A DNA stretch of 42,632 bases from Lactiplantibacillus dongliensis (GCF_005405105.1 NZ_BJDK01000032.1:1-42632), one strand, 5' to 3'; counted from the stretch's first letter, positions 1 through 9,281 are shown. Numbers and translations: made by a program. Notes: a model not told the origin generated them from the sequence alone.

Positions 1-24
1 CTGAAAATACTAATATCCGACCCC

Positions 25-60
25 ACAGACCTTTTGTATCAAGGTGTGTGGTCTGTTTTT
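25..60 (+). terminator. Rho-independent terminator of an upstream + strand gene
   Basis: Arms ACAGACC (25-31) and GGTCTGT (50-56) are followed by a T run. The T run lies on the + strand, so it ends a gene left of the window. The minus-strand gene at 67-903 stops only a few bases away, so that gene has no visible terminator of its own. Confidence 0.6.
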
Positions 61-66
61 GTACTT

Positions 67-903
67 TCAACCTTTAGTTAAGGTGTAGAGCAAGTAAATC
101 GCGATAATGACCACGAAAAACGTTGCTGAATTTTTAACTAATAGTAACCCGGCGACAAAGATCGCCGTATGTGCCGTCAGTAGCCCGGGATGTTTTCGAT
201 AAACGTAGATCCCGACCAGCGCGGCAATCGTCAAAATAGGCAACACGTAATCAACTAACAAGTTATTCAACCGAATGGCGATGTTAAAGACATACGTCAC
301 TGCCAGGGTGAAGCATAACGTTAACGACATGAGGGCGCGTGTCCGATCGCGCAACGCCCCGAAAATCGCATAGGACGCCGCCCAGATTAAGATAAATTGG
401 CCGACCAGCATCGTGCCATCACTGAATTTCGTTAAGGAAACAAAGTCGGTGATAAAGAGGGCGGTAGCGGGCGGATATGATGTAAATGAAATAATCGTAT
501 CACGAGCGCCGGGCAAGCGGCCTTCAAATGTTAAAAATTTAACGATAACCGCCCAGTGCGAGAAGTTGTCGTAATGAATGAGCGGACTATGATATAAGAC
601 ATCCGCCATCGCGAGACCGAGCGCAATCATCCATAAGTCAAAAGTATGCAACCCTTCAAATTTGAGCCGGCCTTTTCCCATGAAGCCCAGCACAAACCGA
701 ATCCCAAATAAGAGGATACCCAGTCCAGTTACAATCCAGATGCCCCACCGTAGTAGTTGCAGCATTGCAAAAGCATACAGTAATAGAATCTGGACTAAAA
801 TCGCGGTAATCCACGCTAGATAAGGACTAATCCCTAAGTAGCGCAGGGTCCCATCGTAGCCAATCAACGCAACAATAAAAATAATTAAACCTAACCAAGC
901 CAT
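67..903 (-). CDS. C-terminally truncated polytopic membrane protein, glycan-cassette partner
   Basis: 278 residues, almost all transmembrane helices. It aligns without gaps with the first ~280 residues of the 638-residue protein at 4592-6508: both begin with a xxxGxIIFIxAxxGYxGxLR-like pattern and share HYDNxSHW, the SYPPATALFI segment and an IAIRxNNLLVD segment. The full-length paralogue looks like a GT-C-type or lipid-linked-sugar membrane enzyme, but no catalytic residues can be assigned. This copy stops just after a VKNS-containing helix, losing half the helices and the soluble C-terminal domain, and it abuts a foreign-strand terminator. It follows the GT2 at 960-2936 in the same operon. 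I infer a 3' deletion. The remaining protein could still be made (ATG at 903 preceded by a G-rich ribosome site) but is probably not fully functional. Confidence 0.7.
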   Translation of the reverse strand: MAWLGLIIFIVALIGYDGTLRYLGISPYLAWITAILVQILLLYAFAMLQLLRWGIWIVTGLGILLFGIRFVLGFMGKGRLKFEGLHTFDLWMIALGLAMADVLYHSPLIHYDNFSHWAVIVKFLTFEGRLPGARDTIISFTSYPPATALFITDFVSLTKFSDGTMLVGQFILIWAASYAIFGALRDRTRALMSLTLCFTLAVTYVFNIAIRLNNLLVDYVLPILTIAALVGIYVYRKHPGLLTAHTAIFVAGLLLVKNSATFFVVIIAIYLLYTLTKG

Positions 904-959
904 AAAGTGCCCCCATCTAACTAGTCATTAAGCCTGCAAATTGCCCATCAAACTAAACA

Positions 960-2936
960 TCAAAACCGAGTTAGCCGACTGACCCGCCGTTCTAACTTCT
1001 GCAAGCGAATCATCACGTTGGTGTAAAGCTCATCGAATGGTGAGATCCACGTGTCTTGCGTCAGTGGTAAGGTGTCATTGAACCCATTGTAAATGAGTTG
1101 TAAATAATGATTGCGGTCATCGCCATTGGGAACCGTCAATTGCACACTATAGGCGAAGTCGGCATTGTAGTGGCTGACCCGCATAATCTTGCCGGTCAAG
1201 TTCACGTACTGACCGTGTGATGGCAGTCGTAGCTTGACGGTTTGTCCTTGTAAGAGTTGTGAATGTTCCAAGTCGCGGGTGTCACCGCTGAGGCGAAATG
1301 AGAGTCCGCCTTCAGACGCGTCATTGGTGCGCATATCTTGCCAACTGTTGCCTAGCCAGATATCACCGTCAATCTGACGGGAAAAGCGTTCCGTTTTGCG
1401 ATATACTGGCCGACCCATCGCGATAAACAGACAGAAGCTTAAGTTGATAAAGTGCATCAACAACCAGAACGTGATGACACTCCCAATCAGAATTTCGGAG
1501 CCAAACTTACCATAGTTGAATTTGACGATGGCAATTAAGGTGACTAGCCAGAGTGAAAAGTACGGCAAGATGTACAGCTTATCAATAATTGAAAAAGTCA
1601 CGTTTTTTTCGGTCACTTTGAACTTCTTCGCCTTAACACCCAGTGTTTCTAAAATAACTGGAATGAATAAGTAGGGCGCAAAGAAGGTTTCTTGAATTTC
1701 ACCCCAACGTTCGTTCCGAATCGAATCGGACGTATCTTTTAAGACGTAATGTAGTAAGAAGTACCCGGGCGCCCAAACAATCATCAGAATCCAAAAGTTT
1801 GCCATGACAACTTGAATCTTAAAGAGTGCGTAAAGAATTGGCGCAATAATGTAAATGATTCGTCGAGCAAAGGACCACCAATATAAGTACGTATTGATCA
1901 GAATCAGGCGGTTTTTCCAGCCGAGTTTCGGGTTAATAAAGATATGCAAGTTGCGGCAACTTTGAATAACGCCGCGGGCCCAACGTGTCCGTTGCTTGAT
2001 GACGCCTTTTAAGTCGATCGGGGTAATCCCGCTAGACTGTGGCTGCGCCGTTGCTAGACTGATGTAGCCGGCCATGTTGATCTCAGTTCCCAGTTCGAAG
2101 TCTTCCGTCAAGGTGTCGGTTGGAAACCCACCGACTTTATCGACGACTTCGCGTAAGAATAACGCGTTGGAACCGGTGAACAGTGCCGTATCATTACTCC
2201 CATTTAAGACGTTCACATCACGGGAGAAGAAGTCTTGTTCGTTCGGTACGATTTTTTCAGAGAATAAGTTAAATTGAAAGATATCGGCGTTATAGAAACT
2301 CTGAGGTGTCTGCACGAACCCCAGTGGTTTCACATTTTGGTCATCGTCAGCTAATTGTTTAAAGTTTTCAATAAATAACGGTACGGTGTCTTTTAGAAAG
2401 CCAGAAAAGGGAATCATATCAGTATCGAAAATCGCAAATAATGGCGAGTGTAAGAATTGTAACGTGTGGTTAATGTTGCCGGCCTTGGCATCGTGATTAT
2501 CATCCATTCCAAAATATTGGGCGTGGTATTCAGCTGCTAAGGCTTTAACCTCGGGCCGATTGCTATCATCTGAAATCACGATATGCACCTTATGCGGGTC
2601 GGGATAGTCGATGAAAGTGGCCGCATTGACTGTCTTGCGGAGCAATTCAACGTCTTCGTTATGGGTCACGATAATAATATCAACGTCCGGTAATGGTTGT
2701 GTATGATCGTAGTCCGGAATCTTTAAGTTGAGCTTGTTCTTAAATGCCAGCATCCGAAAGAAGATTAAGATGAAGGCGGTTAAGTTCGACATGATCTCAC
2801 TACCAACTAAGAGTAAAGCAAAAATCAAGACCAAAAGACCTGCGTGCCAAGGTATCGTAAAAACGACTCGCCAAATTAAGTAAATGACTGAGAGGACGAT
2901 TGCTAAAACGTAGGTGATTTTTTTAATGATGGACAT
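960..2936 (-). CDS. Cellulose-synthase-like processive glycosyltransferase (GT2) with PilZ-like domain
   Basis: A 658-residue membrane GT2 that probably polymerises an envelope or exopolysaccharide across the membrane. Two N-terminal helices precede a cytoplasmic GT-A domain with the BcsA signatures: DDS (~123), DTD (~171), TED (~277) and QRTRW (~315, the QxxRW motif). More helices follow, then a PilZ-like tail with RKTER (RxxxR) and DASEGG (DxSxxG) around residue 539; these are the two motifs PilZ domains use to bind cyclic di-GMP. The start at 2936 is chosen over an upstream in-frame ATG because it aligns with the paralogue at 6532-8514 and has AAGGA upstream. It overlaps the end of the GT2-GtrA gene by 14 bases, so the two are co-transcribed. 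The polymer and the c-di-GMP control are inferences. Confidence 0.85.
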   Translation of the reverse strand: MSIIKKITYVLAIVLSVIYLIWRVVFTIPWHAGLLVLIFALLLVGSEIMSNLTAFILIFFRMLAFKNKLNLKIPDYDHTQPLPDVDIIIVTHNEDVELLRKTVNAATFIDYPDPHKVHIVISDDSNRPEVKALAAEYHAQYFGMDDNHDAKAGNINHTLQFLHSPLFAIFDTDMIPFSGFLKDTVPLFIENFKQLADDDQNVKPLGFVQTPQSFYNADIFQFNLFSEKIVPNEQDFFSRDVNVLNGSNDTALFTGSNALFLREVVDKVGGFPTDTLTEDFELGTEINMAGYISLATAQPQSSGITPIDLKGVIKQRTRWARGVIQSCRNLHIFINPKLGWKNRLILINTYLYWWSFARRIIYIIAPILYALFKIQVVMANFWILMIVWAPGYFLLHYVLKDTSDSIRNERWGEIQETFFAPYLFIPVILETLGVKAKKFKVTEKNVTFSIIDKLYILPYFSLWLVTLIAIVKFNYGKFGSEILIGSVITFWLLMHFINLSFCLFIAMGRPVYRKTERFSRQIDGDIWLGNSWQDMRTNDASEGGLSFRLSGDTRDLEHSQLLQGQTVKLRLPSHGQYVNLTGKIMRVSHYNADFAYSVQLTVPNGDDRNHYLQLIYNGFNDTLPLTQDTWISPFDELYTNVMIRLQKLERRVSRLTRF

Positions 2937-4008
2937 GTGATGGCGTTCCTTCTTTGAAAATAAAATCGCGTTGAATTTGATAACTGATAATAAATAAGAT
3001 AAAGTCAACGATCATCTTGGCTAAGGTCGGCATCCATTGTCCGCTAGTCGTAGGCAGTGCCCAGGTCAACAGGTTGGTCAAATAACCCGAGGCAAACATC
3101 TGCACTAAAAAGAGCAGGCCATACTTGATCAAGGTCTGATGACCAGCATGATCGAAGACCAGATGATGATTGATCAAGTAGTTAGCGATGGACGACAAGA
3201 CCCGTGAAATGACCGTGGCAATCAGGATACTGTTGAGTACGTGATTACCGATCAAAGAGATGACCAAGTAGAACAAGCTGATATCAATTAAGAATGAGGC
3301 CAGCCCACTGGCAGCAAACTTAAAGAAGCGCGAGTAAATCGCGATTGAGTCACGGATCACGCGAAAGTGCGATGACTTATTCCCATCTAAGTAAATCGTG
3401 GGAATGGGGGCTTCAGTCACTTTGACATCATATTTGCGCGCTTCCAGTAACATATCGAATTCAAATTCAAACCGGTCACCTGGAAAGTTGATTAATTGCT
3501 GGGCGTAGGTCATTGGAATGACCCGCAAGCCGGTCTGGGTATCGGAGATCGATTGATGCGTCAACAGGCGCACCAAACTACTCGTCAACAAGTTACCAAA
3601 GCGACTGCGAAACGGAATGGTCTCCGTGAATTGACGGACGCCAATAACCAAGTCGTGTGGCGTCTGTGCGAACTGTTGTAGACAATGTTGCAGCGCGGCG
3701 ACGGTGTGCTGGCCATCGGAATCCATCGTGGCAATCCCGGTCAGTTGCGGCAGTTGGCGCTGACAGTAGTCAAAGCCAGTCTTTAAAGCCGCGCCTTTAC
3801 CACGATTCTGCGGGTGATGCAGAATATGTAAACGTGAATCAGTTAGTGTCCCCAATTGCGTAAAGATGGGTTGATGCTGGGCATCGCTGCCATCATCGAC
3901 CACAATAATGGCGGTGATGGGTGCGGTGATCGTAATAAGTTCATTCATAAGTTTTATTAATTTATTATCCGGATTAAGTGCCGGAATTAGTACTCCGATG
4001 GCGGCCAT
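2923..4008 (-). CDS. DPM1-like glycosyltransferase fused to a GtrA domain
   Basis: 361 residues in two parts. Residues 1-~225 form a GT2 of the polyprenyl-phosphate sugar transferase type, with VDDGSD (37-42) and MDSDGQH (95-101) as nucleotide-sugar and metal sites. From ~230 there are four hydrophobic helices of the GtrA type (FAASGLASFLIDISLF at the start, a NYLINHHLVF loop), a domain usually linked to moving lipid-linked sugars across the membrane. The fusion suggests one protein loads undecaprenyl phosphate and helps flip it, feeding the downstream polymerase or its membrane partner. It is the first gene of the operon, with GGGG before the ATG at 4008. The second glycan cassette has no counterpart, so one enzyme may serve both. 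Family calls are firm; the substrate is unknown. Confidence 0.85.
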   Translation of the reverse strand: MAAIGVLIPALNPDNKLIKLMNELITITAPITAIIVVDDGSDAQHQPIFTQLGTLTDSRLHILHHPQNRGKGAALKTGFDYCQRQLPQLTGIATMDSDGQHTVAALQHCLQQFAQTPHDLVIGVRQFTETIPFRSRFGNLLTSSLVRLLTHQSISDTQTGLRVIPMTYAQQLINFPGDRFEFEFDMLLEARKYDVKVTEAPIPTIYLDGNKSSHFRVIRDSIAIYSRFFKFAASGLASFLIDISLFYLVISLIGNHVLNSILIATVISRVLSSIANYLINHHLVFDHAGHQTLIKYGLLFLVQMFASGYLTNLLTWALPTTSGQWMPTLAKMIVDFILFIISYQIQRDFIFKEGTPSHVHH

Positions 4009-4064
4009 TGTCGTTACCCCTTTTGTTTAATATACCTAAATAATGTTAATGATATATCAATTTA

Positions 4065-4070
4065 ATTATA
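4065..4070 (-). promoter_or_regulatory. Probable -10 box of the first glycan operon
   Basis: The minus strand reads TATAAT about 57 bases upstream of the ATG at 4008, in very AT-rich sequence. The -35 is weak (ATTAAG at 17-base spacing). The first transcribed gene would be the GT2-GtrA fusion. Confidence 0.4.
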
Positions 4071-4168
4071 ACATTGATTTACTTAAACTTAATAATTTAT
4101 TCTGATGATGTCAGTTAACTATTTTGTTCCTCTAGTGTTGGTGGAACAGTTACGACATGCTGGTTGAT

Positions 4169-4256
4169 TAGTCGTCTCCGTTGACCAGCCACTAACCTAA
4201 GCAAAAACACTCAGCTAAGTGGCTCGACACAGCGAACTGGCTGGTCACTACGACTA
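4169..4256. repeat. Foldback element, degenerate member of the cloverleaf repeat family
   Basis: Ends TAGTCGT and ACGACTA are inverted, followed inward by GACCAGCCA paired with TGGCTGGTC. The centre, read on the minus strand, is CTTAGCTGAGTGTTTTTGCT, then TAG: the same CTTAG stem and GTG-T-run loop as in the elements at 4428, 28611 and 28818. The remainder of 4009-4427 is AT-rich and shows no gene. Confidence 0.5.
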
Positions 4257-4427
4257 AAACTAAGTTAATTTTTTTGCTATAAGGCTATAGTTATTTTTTC
4301 AACCATTGAGCGTCAAAACTGATGGTTGGTCTAGTCTCGAAAAAACACTGGTACAAGAAAAGTATTTCAGAAACTAATCCTTCTGCTAGAATCGTTGTTT
4401 GACTCCTATTACAAGGTCCCAGTTAAT

Positions 4428-4575
4428 TAACGCCGGGTGGGTCAGCATTGGCTCAGTGGTGTCGTTTATCTTGGTCGGTGATTTTCCGACTTAGATAAAG
4501 CCCGGCTTGCGAGACCGCCCTATGGCTCGCAAACGCGGCCACCACGTTCCAGCCGATGCTGGCCCAACCAGAGTG
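4428..4575. repeat. Cloverleaf-forming intergenic repeat, copy A
   Basis: About 148 bp nearly matching, in reverse complement, the element at 28611-28759. The outer arms (GGGTGGGTCAGCATTGGCTC against the inverse of GCCGATGCTGGCCCAACC) enclose two hairpins: GTCGG-TGATTTT-CCGAC, and TTGCGAGACC with GGCTCGCAA. It lies between the two glycan operons, 17 bases beyond the stop of the membrane gene at 4592. No open frame of its own is convincing; short frames here are incidental. Confidence 0.75.
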
Positions 4576-4591
4576 GCAAATTAGTACTCAA

Positions 4592-6508
4592 TTACCGCAG
4601 TGCCAAATGATCCAATTCATTGTGAAAGTGTGTCGGTTTCTTAGTCTTAGCCTGACTAACATGAATATTTTTAACCCGATGCAATGTTGTTGGCGTAACT
4701 TTGAAAATCCCGGTTTTGAGCCGTTGATGATACACTTGCCAAGCCATCTTAGTGAAGGTCCGATGCCATTCGGGAATGACCACATATTGATACTGATTTA
4801 AAGCCGTGCGGAACGCTTTTTTCGATAACATAAAGTTTTCTTGACCGACAACTTTATCGGAGAAGAAGTAGTAGCGACCCACATAGCCAGTAAAGTAATC
4901 GTTGACATCATTAATGTGTGGATCAACGAGTAAGATCTTCGTATGATTTAACGTCGTGGTCTGTGGGGCCAGCTTGGGTAACTGCACGGGTAATTCTTCT
5001 TTACCAAGTGTGTTGTTGTATTGAATCCCGTTGATTTCTGAGAACATCAGAATGACGGAAAAAATCATCAAGCCTAGCGCCAGAATCTGATACATATTCT
5101 TCGTGATGATCGAGTGAAACGACCGTAGTGATCGTTTAGAAATCCGTTGTTCAAAGTAAGCACGGTCCATCGCGACGACTAGTGCCATCGCGCCTAACAT
5201 CAAATTTAGAATCACCATACTTGATAAATAGCGTTCACAGCCGTCTAACAAGATGGCTTCCGCGTATGGCATGGAGACGATATACATCGCGAAGACACTG
5301 ATGTAGTAGGCGATAAAGCTGATATCCAGGGCGATTAAGGTGGCCAATAAATTATTCTTTTTATGCATGAATAGGCGAATGACGATCCAAGCAATCAAAA
5401 GGCTTAGGTTGATCAGCAAAACGCCTCGCGTTGATAGCGAATTTAAACTGAGAATTTGTTGGAGAAACTTATGCCCAATCTTCATGATGACCGTTGAACT
5501 TTCCCCAGCTAGCTGATGTTTATAAGCTTGGGTACTAATCTGATGTTTTGAAACGGCCGCAAAGGTAGCGTGAACATGTTGATTCCACCAAAAGAAAGGC
5601 AAATAGCCAGCGCTCATACTGAGTGCTGTCCAGCCTAAGCTTTTCCCGCAGCGCTTAAACCAATGACCGGTTGGCTGTTTCATAAGGACATAAAATAAAT
5701 AGCAACCAATCATGACGACATACATGGCCCCGGAGTTCTTAATGAGCAATAATTCAGCACTAAAGATGGCGGCGGTGAATACCTGCAGCTTAGGGTGTTC
5801 GCGATACGCGTAGACCCCAGCAATCCCGGCAGCAGTGACGATTGGTAAGATGAAGTCGACTAACAAGTTATTCATCCGAATCGCAATGTTAAAGACATTG
5901 GTAATTGAAATCACGAAGCAGAGTGTAAAGGCGTTCAAGGCGCGAGAGCGATCCCGTAAAACGGCGAAAGTCGCATAGAAACAAGCCCAGATTAATAAGA
6001 ATTGGCCGAGTAACATGGCGCCGCCACTAAAGCCGACCCAGCTGACAAATTGCGTGATAAATAGCGCTGTTGCCGGTGGGTAGGACGTAAAGGTAATTAA
6101 CGGCTCAGCCGCAGTTGGTAGATGCCCTTGGAACAGGAGAAACTTAACAATCAATGCCCAATGCGAATAGTTATCATAATGTAGTAAAGGACTAGCGTAG
6201 AGGACTTTACCGAGGATGATCCCGATAGCGAGCATCCAGATATCAAAGTAGTGAATCCCTTCAAAAGCCAACTGACCGCGCTTGAAGAATAGCAGGGCAA
6301 TCCGGACGACTTCAATACTGACCCCAAGCAAGATGACAGCCTTTAACGCAAATGGTAGTAGATTGAGCATTGCAAGCGTGTACAATAACAATGTCTGCAC
6401 AATCATGGCCGTAATCCATGAGAGGTACTTATTGACACCAAGTTGCCGTAGCATCCCGGTGTACCCCAGTTGGGCGATTATAAAAATGATAAAGCCAATA
6501 ACTGACAC
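4592..6508 (-). CDS. Polytopic membrane protein, probable GT-C-like glycan assembly partner
   Basis: 638 residues with a dozen or so hydrophobic helices through ~residue 470, then a soluble ~160-residue tail that would lie outside or between helices. The HYDNYSHW loop after the first helices, and the overall plan (many helices, then a soluble C-terminal domain), recall GT-C lipid-sugar transferases such as the GT39/GT83 groups, but I cannot name the family. The GTG at 6508 is preferred over the GTG at 6517 because it aligns exactly with the ATG of the paralogue at 67-903. It follows the GT2 at 6532-8514 by about 23 bases, so they form an operon. It is the full-length version of the truncated gene at 67-903. 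Confidence 0.75.
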   Translation of the reverse strand: MSVIGFIIFIIAQLGYTGMLRQLGVNKYLSWITAMIVQTLLLYTLAMLNLLPFALKAVILLGVSIEVVRIALLFFKRGQLAFEGIHYFDIWMLAIGIILGKVLYASPLLHYDNYSHWALIVKFLLFQGHLPTAAEPLITFTSYPPATALFITQFVSWVGFSGGAMLLGQFLLIWACFYATFAVLRDRSRALNAFTLCFVISITNVFNIAIRMNNLLVDFILPIVTAAGIAGVYAYREHPKLQVFTAAIFSAELLLIKNSGAMYVVMIGCYLFYVLMKQPTGHWFKRCGKSLGWTALSMSAGYLPFFWWNQHVHATFAAVSKHQISTQAYKHQLAGESSTVIMKIGHKFLQQILSLNSLSTRGVLLINLSLLIAWIVIRLFMHKKNNLLATLIALDISFIAYYISVFAMYIVSMPYAEAILLDGCERYLSSMVILNLMLGAMALVVAMDRAYFEQRISKRSLRSFHSIITKNMYQILALGLMIFSVILMFSEINGIQYNNTLGKEELPVQLPKLAPQTTTLNHTKILLVDPHINDVNDYFTGYVGRYYFFSDKVVGQENFMLSKKAFRTALNQYQYVVIPEWHRTFTKMAWQVYHQRLKTGIFKVTPTTLHRVKNIHVSQAKTKKPTHFHNELDHLALR

Positions 6509-6531
6509 GATAGTCACTCACAATCTAAGCG

Positions 6532-8514
6532 TTAAGAATTTTGGCGCATAAAGCTGGTTAAGGTTCGTTCGATATTTTTAAGGTGCATTAGGACGTTCAT
6601 ATGCAACTCGTCCAGTGGCGTAATCCAGTTATCTTGTGCTTTTGGCAAGAGTTGATTATCACCATCATGAATCAGCTCTAAATAGTTGTTCTGGTCACGA
6701 GCCTGCTCAATATTAATCGTGACAGCATACCAGACCGGTTCGCGTTCCACGACGCGCACAACTTTACTGGTAAAGCGGATCGGGTGATGGTGACGATATA
6801 AGATGCCGCTAAAAGGTTGTCCTTGCGGCATGCGAATCGATTGATCTTTGAATTCAAAGGAGAAGCCGCCTTCGGAAACGTCTCGGGTGGTGAAGCGGGC
6901 CCAACGATTAGTGCCAGGAATCAGGACTTTCCCGGGGGCTTCGCGAGCAAACCGCTCACTCTTACGATAAATATCGCGCTTCATTGAGACGAACAGGCAG
7001 AAGCTCAAGTTGATAAAATGCATCACGAGCCAGAAGGTAATGACACTGCCGACAATAATTTCGGACCCCCACTTGCCGTAATTGAACTTAATGATAGCCA
7101 GTAACGTCATGGACCATAAGAATAAGTACGGTAAGATGTACAACCGGTCTTTGAACGAGAACTTGACGTTTTTTTCAGTGACTTTAAACTTTTTAGCTTT
7201 AATCCCAATCGTTTCCAGAAAAACGGGAATAAATAAGTAGGGCGCGAAGAAGGTTTCTTGAATCTCGCCCCAGCGTTCGTTGCGAATCTTACTAGAAGCA
7301 TCACTTAGAACATAGTGTAATAGGAAGTAACCAGGTGCCCAGATAATCATGAGCACCCAGAAGTTCGCATTAACAACTTGAACTTTAAACAGGGCGTATA
7401 GCAGTGGCGCCGCAATATAAATCAAGCGCCGGGTAAACGTCCACCAATACAAGTACGTGTTGATGAGAATAATCCGGTTAATCAAGGAAAGTCGCGGATT
7501 CCAAAAAATATGCAAGTTGCGACAGCTTTGAATGACACCGCGCGCCCACCGTGTCCGTTGCTTAATAACCCCTTTAACATCAACCGGGGTAATTCCGCTA
7601 GAGACGGGTTGGGTTGTTGCCAGACTGGTATAACCGGCCATATTGATTTGGGTGCCGAGTTCGAAATCTTCCGTAATCGTATCAGTTGGAAAGCCGCCGA
7701 CTTCATCAATGGCGGCGCGTAAAAAGACGGCGTTGGACCCGGTAAAGAGTGCCGTTTCGTTGTAGCCGTTAAGCACATTCACATCGCGCGAGAAGTAGTC
7801 TTGCTCATTGGCTACGTAATTTTCGGAGAATAAGTTAAATTGAAAAATATCGGCGTTGTAAAAACTTTGTGGCGTTTGTACAAAGCCAAGTGGTTTCGTC
7901 TCGTTATCATCTGCGACTCGCTGTGCCCAATTAGTCGTAAAAAACGGCACACTACTCATGAGAAAGTTCGAGAACGGAATCATATCCGTGTCAAAAATGG
8001 CGAATAACGGTGAATCCAGTTGTGCCATTGCATGGTTGATATTACCAGCTTTGGCTTTCTTGTTATTTTCCATCGTGATATAACCGACGTGGTACTCAGT
8101 CGCGAGCTGCTGGACCTCGGGACGATTACCGTCATCAGCAATATAGATGTGGACTTTATATTTTTCCGGATAATCCATAAAAGTGGTGGCATTAACCGTC
8201 TTGCGTAGCAACGCCACGTCTTCATTATGAGTCACGATTAAGACATCGATAGCGGGGACGGGCTGCGATAAATCAAATTTAGGAATTACTAGTTTATGGT
8301 TCTTTTTAGATTCTAAAATACGGAAAATAATCAGCACAAAGGCCGTTAAATTCGATACAATTTCACTTCCAACCAGCATTAACGCAAAAATCAGGGTGAA
8401 TAAATGGGCGTGCCACGGAATCGTAAAGAGTACCCGCCAGAGTAAGTACAAGACGGATAATGCGATTGCGAGCACGTAGACGATTTTACGATGCCAAGAA
8501 ATGCGCATAGACAT
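6532..8514 (-). CDS. Cellulose-synthase-like processive glycosyltransferase (GT2) with PilZ-like domain, second copy
   Basis: 660 residues, a clear paralogue of the protein at 960-2936 along its whole length. BcsA-type motifs: DDG (~127), DTD (~175), TED (~281), QRTRW (~319). The C-terminal PilZ-like part keeps RKSER (RxxxR) and DVSEGG (DxSxxG), so the possible c-di-GMP site survives in both copies. ATG at 8514 lies close to AAAGG; the second ATG, six bases on (8508), has better spacing and may be the real start. It is the first gene of a two-gene operon with the membrane protein at 4592-6508. Duplication followed by divergence suggests two related polymers or two regulatory states of one; which is not visible. 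Confidence 0.85.
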   Translation of the reverse strand: MSMRISWHRKIVYVLAIALSVLYLLWRVLFTIPWHAHLFTLIFALMLVGSEIVSNLTAFVLIIFRILESKKNHKLVIPKFDLSQPVPAIDVLIVTHNEDVALLRKTVNATTFMDYPEKYKVHIYIADDGNRPEVQQLATEYHVGYITMENNKKAKAGNINHAMAQLDSPLFAIFDTDMIPFSNFLMSSVPFFTTNWAQRVADDNETKPLGFVQTPQSFYNADIFQFNLFSENYVANEQDYFSRDVNVLNGYNETALFTGSNAVFLRAAIDEVGGFPTDTITEDFELGTQINMAGYTSLATTQPVSSGITPVDVKGVIKQRTRWARGVIQSCRNLHIFWNPRLSLINRIILINTYLYWWTFTRRLIYIAAPLLYALFKVQVVNANFWVLMIIWAPGYFLLHYVLSDASSKIRNERWGEIQETFFAPYLFIPVFLETIGIKAKKFKVTEKNVKFSFKDRLYILPYLFLWSMTLLAIIKFNYGKWGSEIIVGSVITFWLVMHFINLSFCLFVSMKRDIYRKSERFAREAPGKVLIPGTNRWARFTTRDVSEGGFSFEFKDQSIRMPQGQPFSGILYRHHHPIRFTSKVVRVVEREPVWYAVTINIEQARDQNNYLELIHDGDNQLLPKAQDNWITPLDELHMNVLMHLKNIERTLTSFMRQNS

Positions 8515-8654
8515 AGTACCTTTCTATTAATTATGATGTTATTTATAGATTAGGAATTCGTCTGCTTAGAAAAAACGGCAAAGTCGATAAAAAATCCAAT
8601 AATTGTTAATTAGCGAACAGTTAACTAGCATCAAATATGAATTAATGATTAGTT

Positions 8655-8696
8655 TTTAATTTAGTAGTTATTCAAAATTATCACTACTAAGTTAAA
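8655..8696. promoter_or_regulatory. Large inverted repeat in the divergent region before the second glycan operon and arsC
   Basis: Imperfect arms TTTAATTTAGTAGT and ACTACTAAGTTAAA are separated by about 14 bases. On the minus strand a TATAAT-like box lies just beyond it (near 8696-8701). It could be an operator or an attenuating hairpin for the glycan operon. The rest of 8515-8808 is AT-rich with no gene. Confidence 0.35.
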
Positions 8697-8759
8697 TTAT
8701 ACCGTTAATTTTAATAAACTAAAGATTGAAAATCTCAAACCTAAGCTTACTTGTGAGAA

Positions 8760-8776
8760 GTCCCAAAATATGGGAC
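8760..8776. promoter_or_regulatory. Palindrome upstream of arsC, possible operator
   Basis: GTCCC-AAAATAT-GGGAC lies 33 bases before the arsC start. Position and symmetry suit a dimeric repressor. No ArsR gene is next to it; the nearest ArsR-family gene is at 21779. Confidence 0.35.
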
Positions 8777-8808
8777 ACTAAAGTTAATTTAAAGGACGGT
8801 GATGGGTG

Positions 8809-9213
8809 ATGACCAAGCAAATTTACTTTTTATGTACGGGGAATTCTTGCCGTAGTCAGATGGCAGAAGGCTTTGCTAAGCAATTATTACCAGCGGACTG
8901 GACCGTGGCCTCTGCTGGGATTGAGCAACATGGGTTGAATCCACGGGCAGTTCAAGTGATGGCTGAAGTGGGGATCGATATTAGCCAGCAACAATCAACT
9001 TTGATTGATCCGGCGTATTTAGCGCAATGTGATCTAGTTGTGACTTTATGCGGCGATGCCCGTGACCGTTGTCCGGTAACCCCGCCTAGCGTCAAAAAGT
9101 TGCATTGGCCCTTACCAGATCCCGCCCAAGCAACTGGAACTGAAGATGCACAATTATCGGCTTTTCGGTCGGTTCGTGATGAGATTAAGCAGCGTATTTT
9201 AGCATTAAAATAA
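8809..9213 (+). CDS. arsC: Arsenate reductase, thioredoxin-coupled (LMW-PTP fold)
   Basis: 134 residues. It reduces arsenate to arsenite with electrons from thioredoxin. The P-loop CTGNSCRS (nucleophile C9) is followed by C81 and C88 in [10 protein letters not shown], the three-cysteine relay of the Staphylococcus pI258 ArsC class (C10/C82/C89). The HWPLPDPA segment is also typical and separates it from plain protein tyrosine phosphatases. A GTG at 8806 and ATG at 8809 are both usable after AAAGGACGG. It stands alone: no arsenite pump or ArsR is adjacent, so arsenite export must come from elsewhere. A terminator follows directly. Confidence 0.9.
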   Translation: MTKQIYFLCTGNSCRSQMAEGFAKQLLPADWTVASAGIEQHGLNPRAVQVMAEVGIDISQQQSTLIDPAYLAQCDLVVTLCGDARDRCPVTPPSVKKLHWPLPDPAQATGTEDAQLSAFRSVRDEIKQRILALK

Positions 9214-9245
9214 TTAGGAAGTCGTTATTGTTACTTTTAAGACGT

Positions 9246-9281
9246 CTTACACTTATTTGTCTGATAGGTGTAGGGCTTTTT
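9246..9281 (+). terminator. Terminator after arsC
   Basis: An 11-pair stem with some G-U pairs (CTTACACTTAT against ATAGGTGTAGG) is followed by C and five T. It ends the single-gene arsC transcript. Confidence 0.7.

Noticed and set aside
2074-2277. ORF antisense to the first cellulose-synthase-like gene
   Set aside because: Opposite-strand shadow of a strong coding frame with conserved motifs.
4556-4801. Short + strand ORF overlapping repeat A and the membrane gene end
   Set aside because: It lies antisense to a convincing gene, has no ribosome site and begins in the repeat.
8809-9213. Protein tyrosine phosphatase for the neighbouring glycan operon
   Set aside because: The second and third cysteines and the HWPLPDP segment mark it as arsenate reductase.
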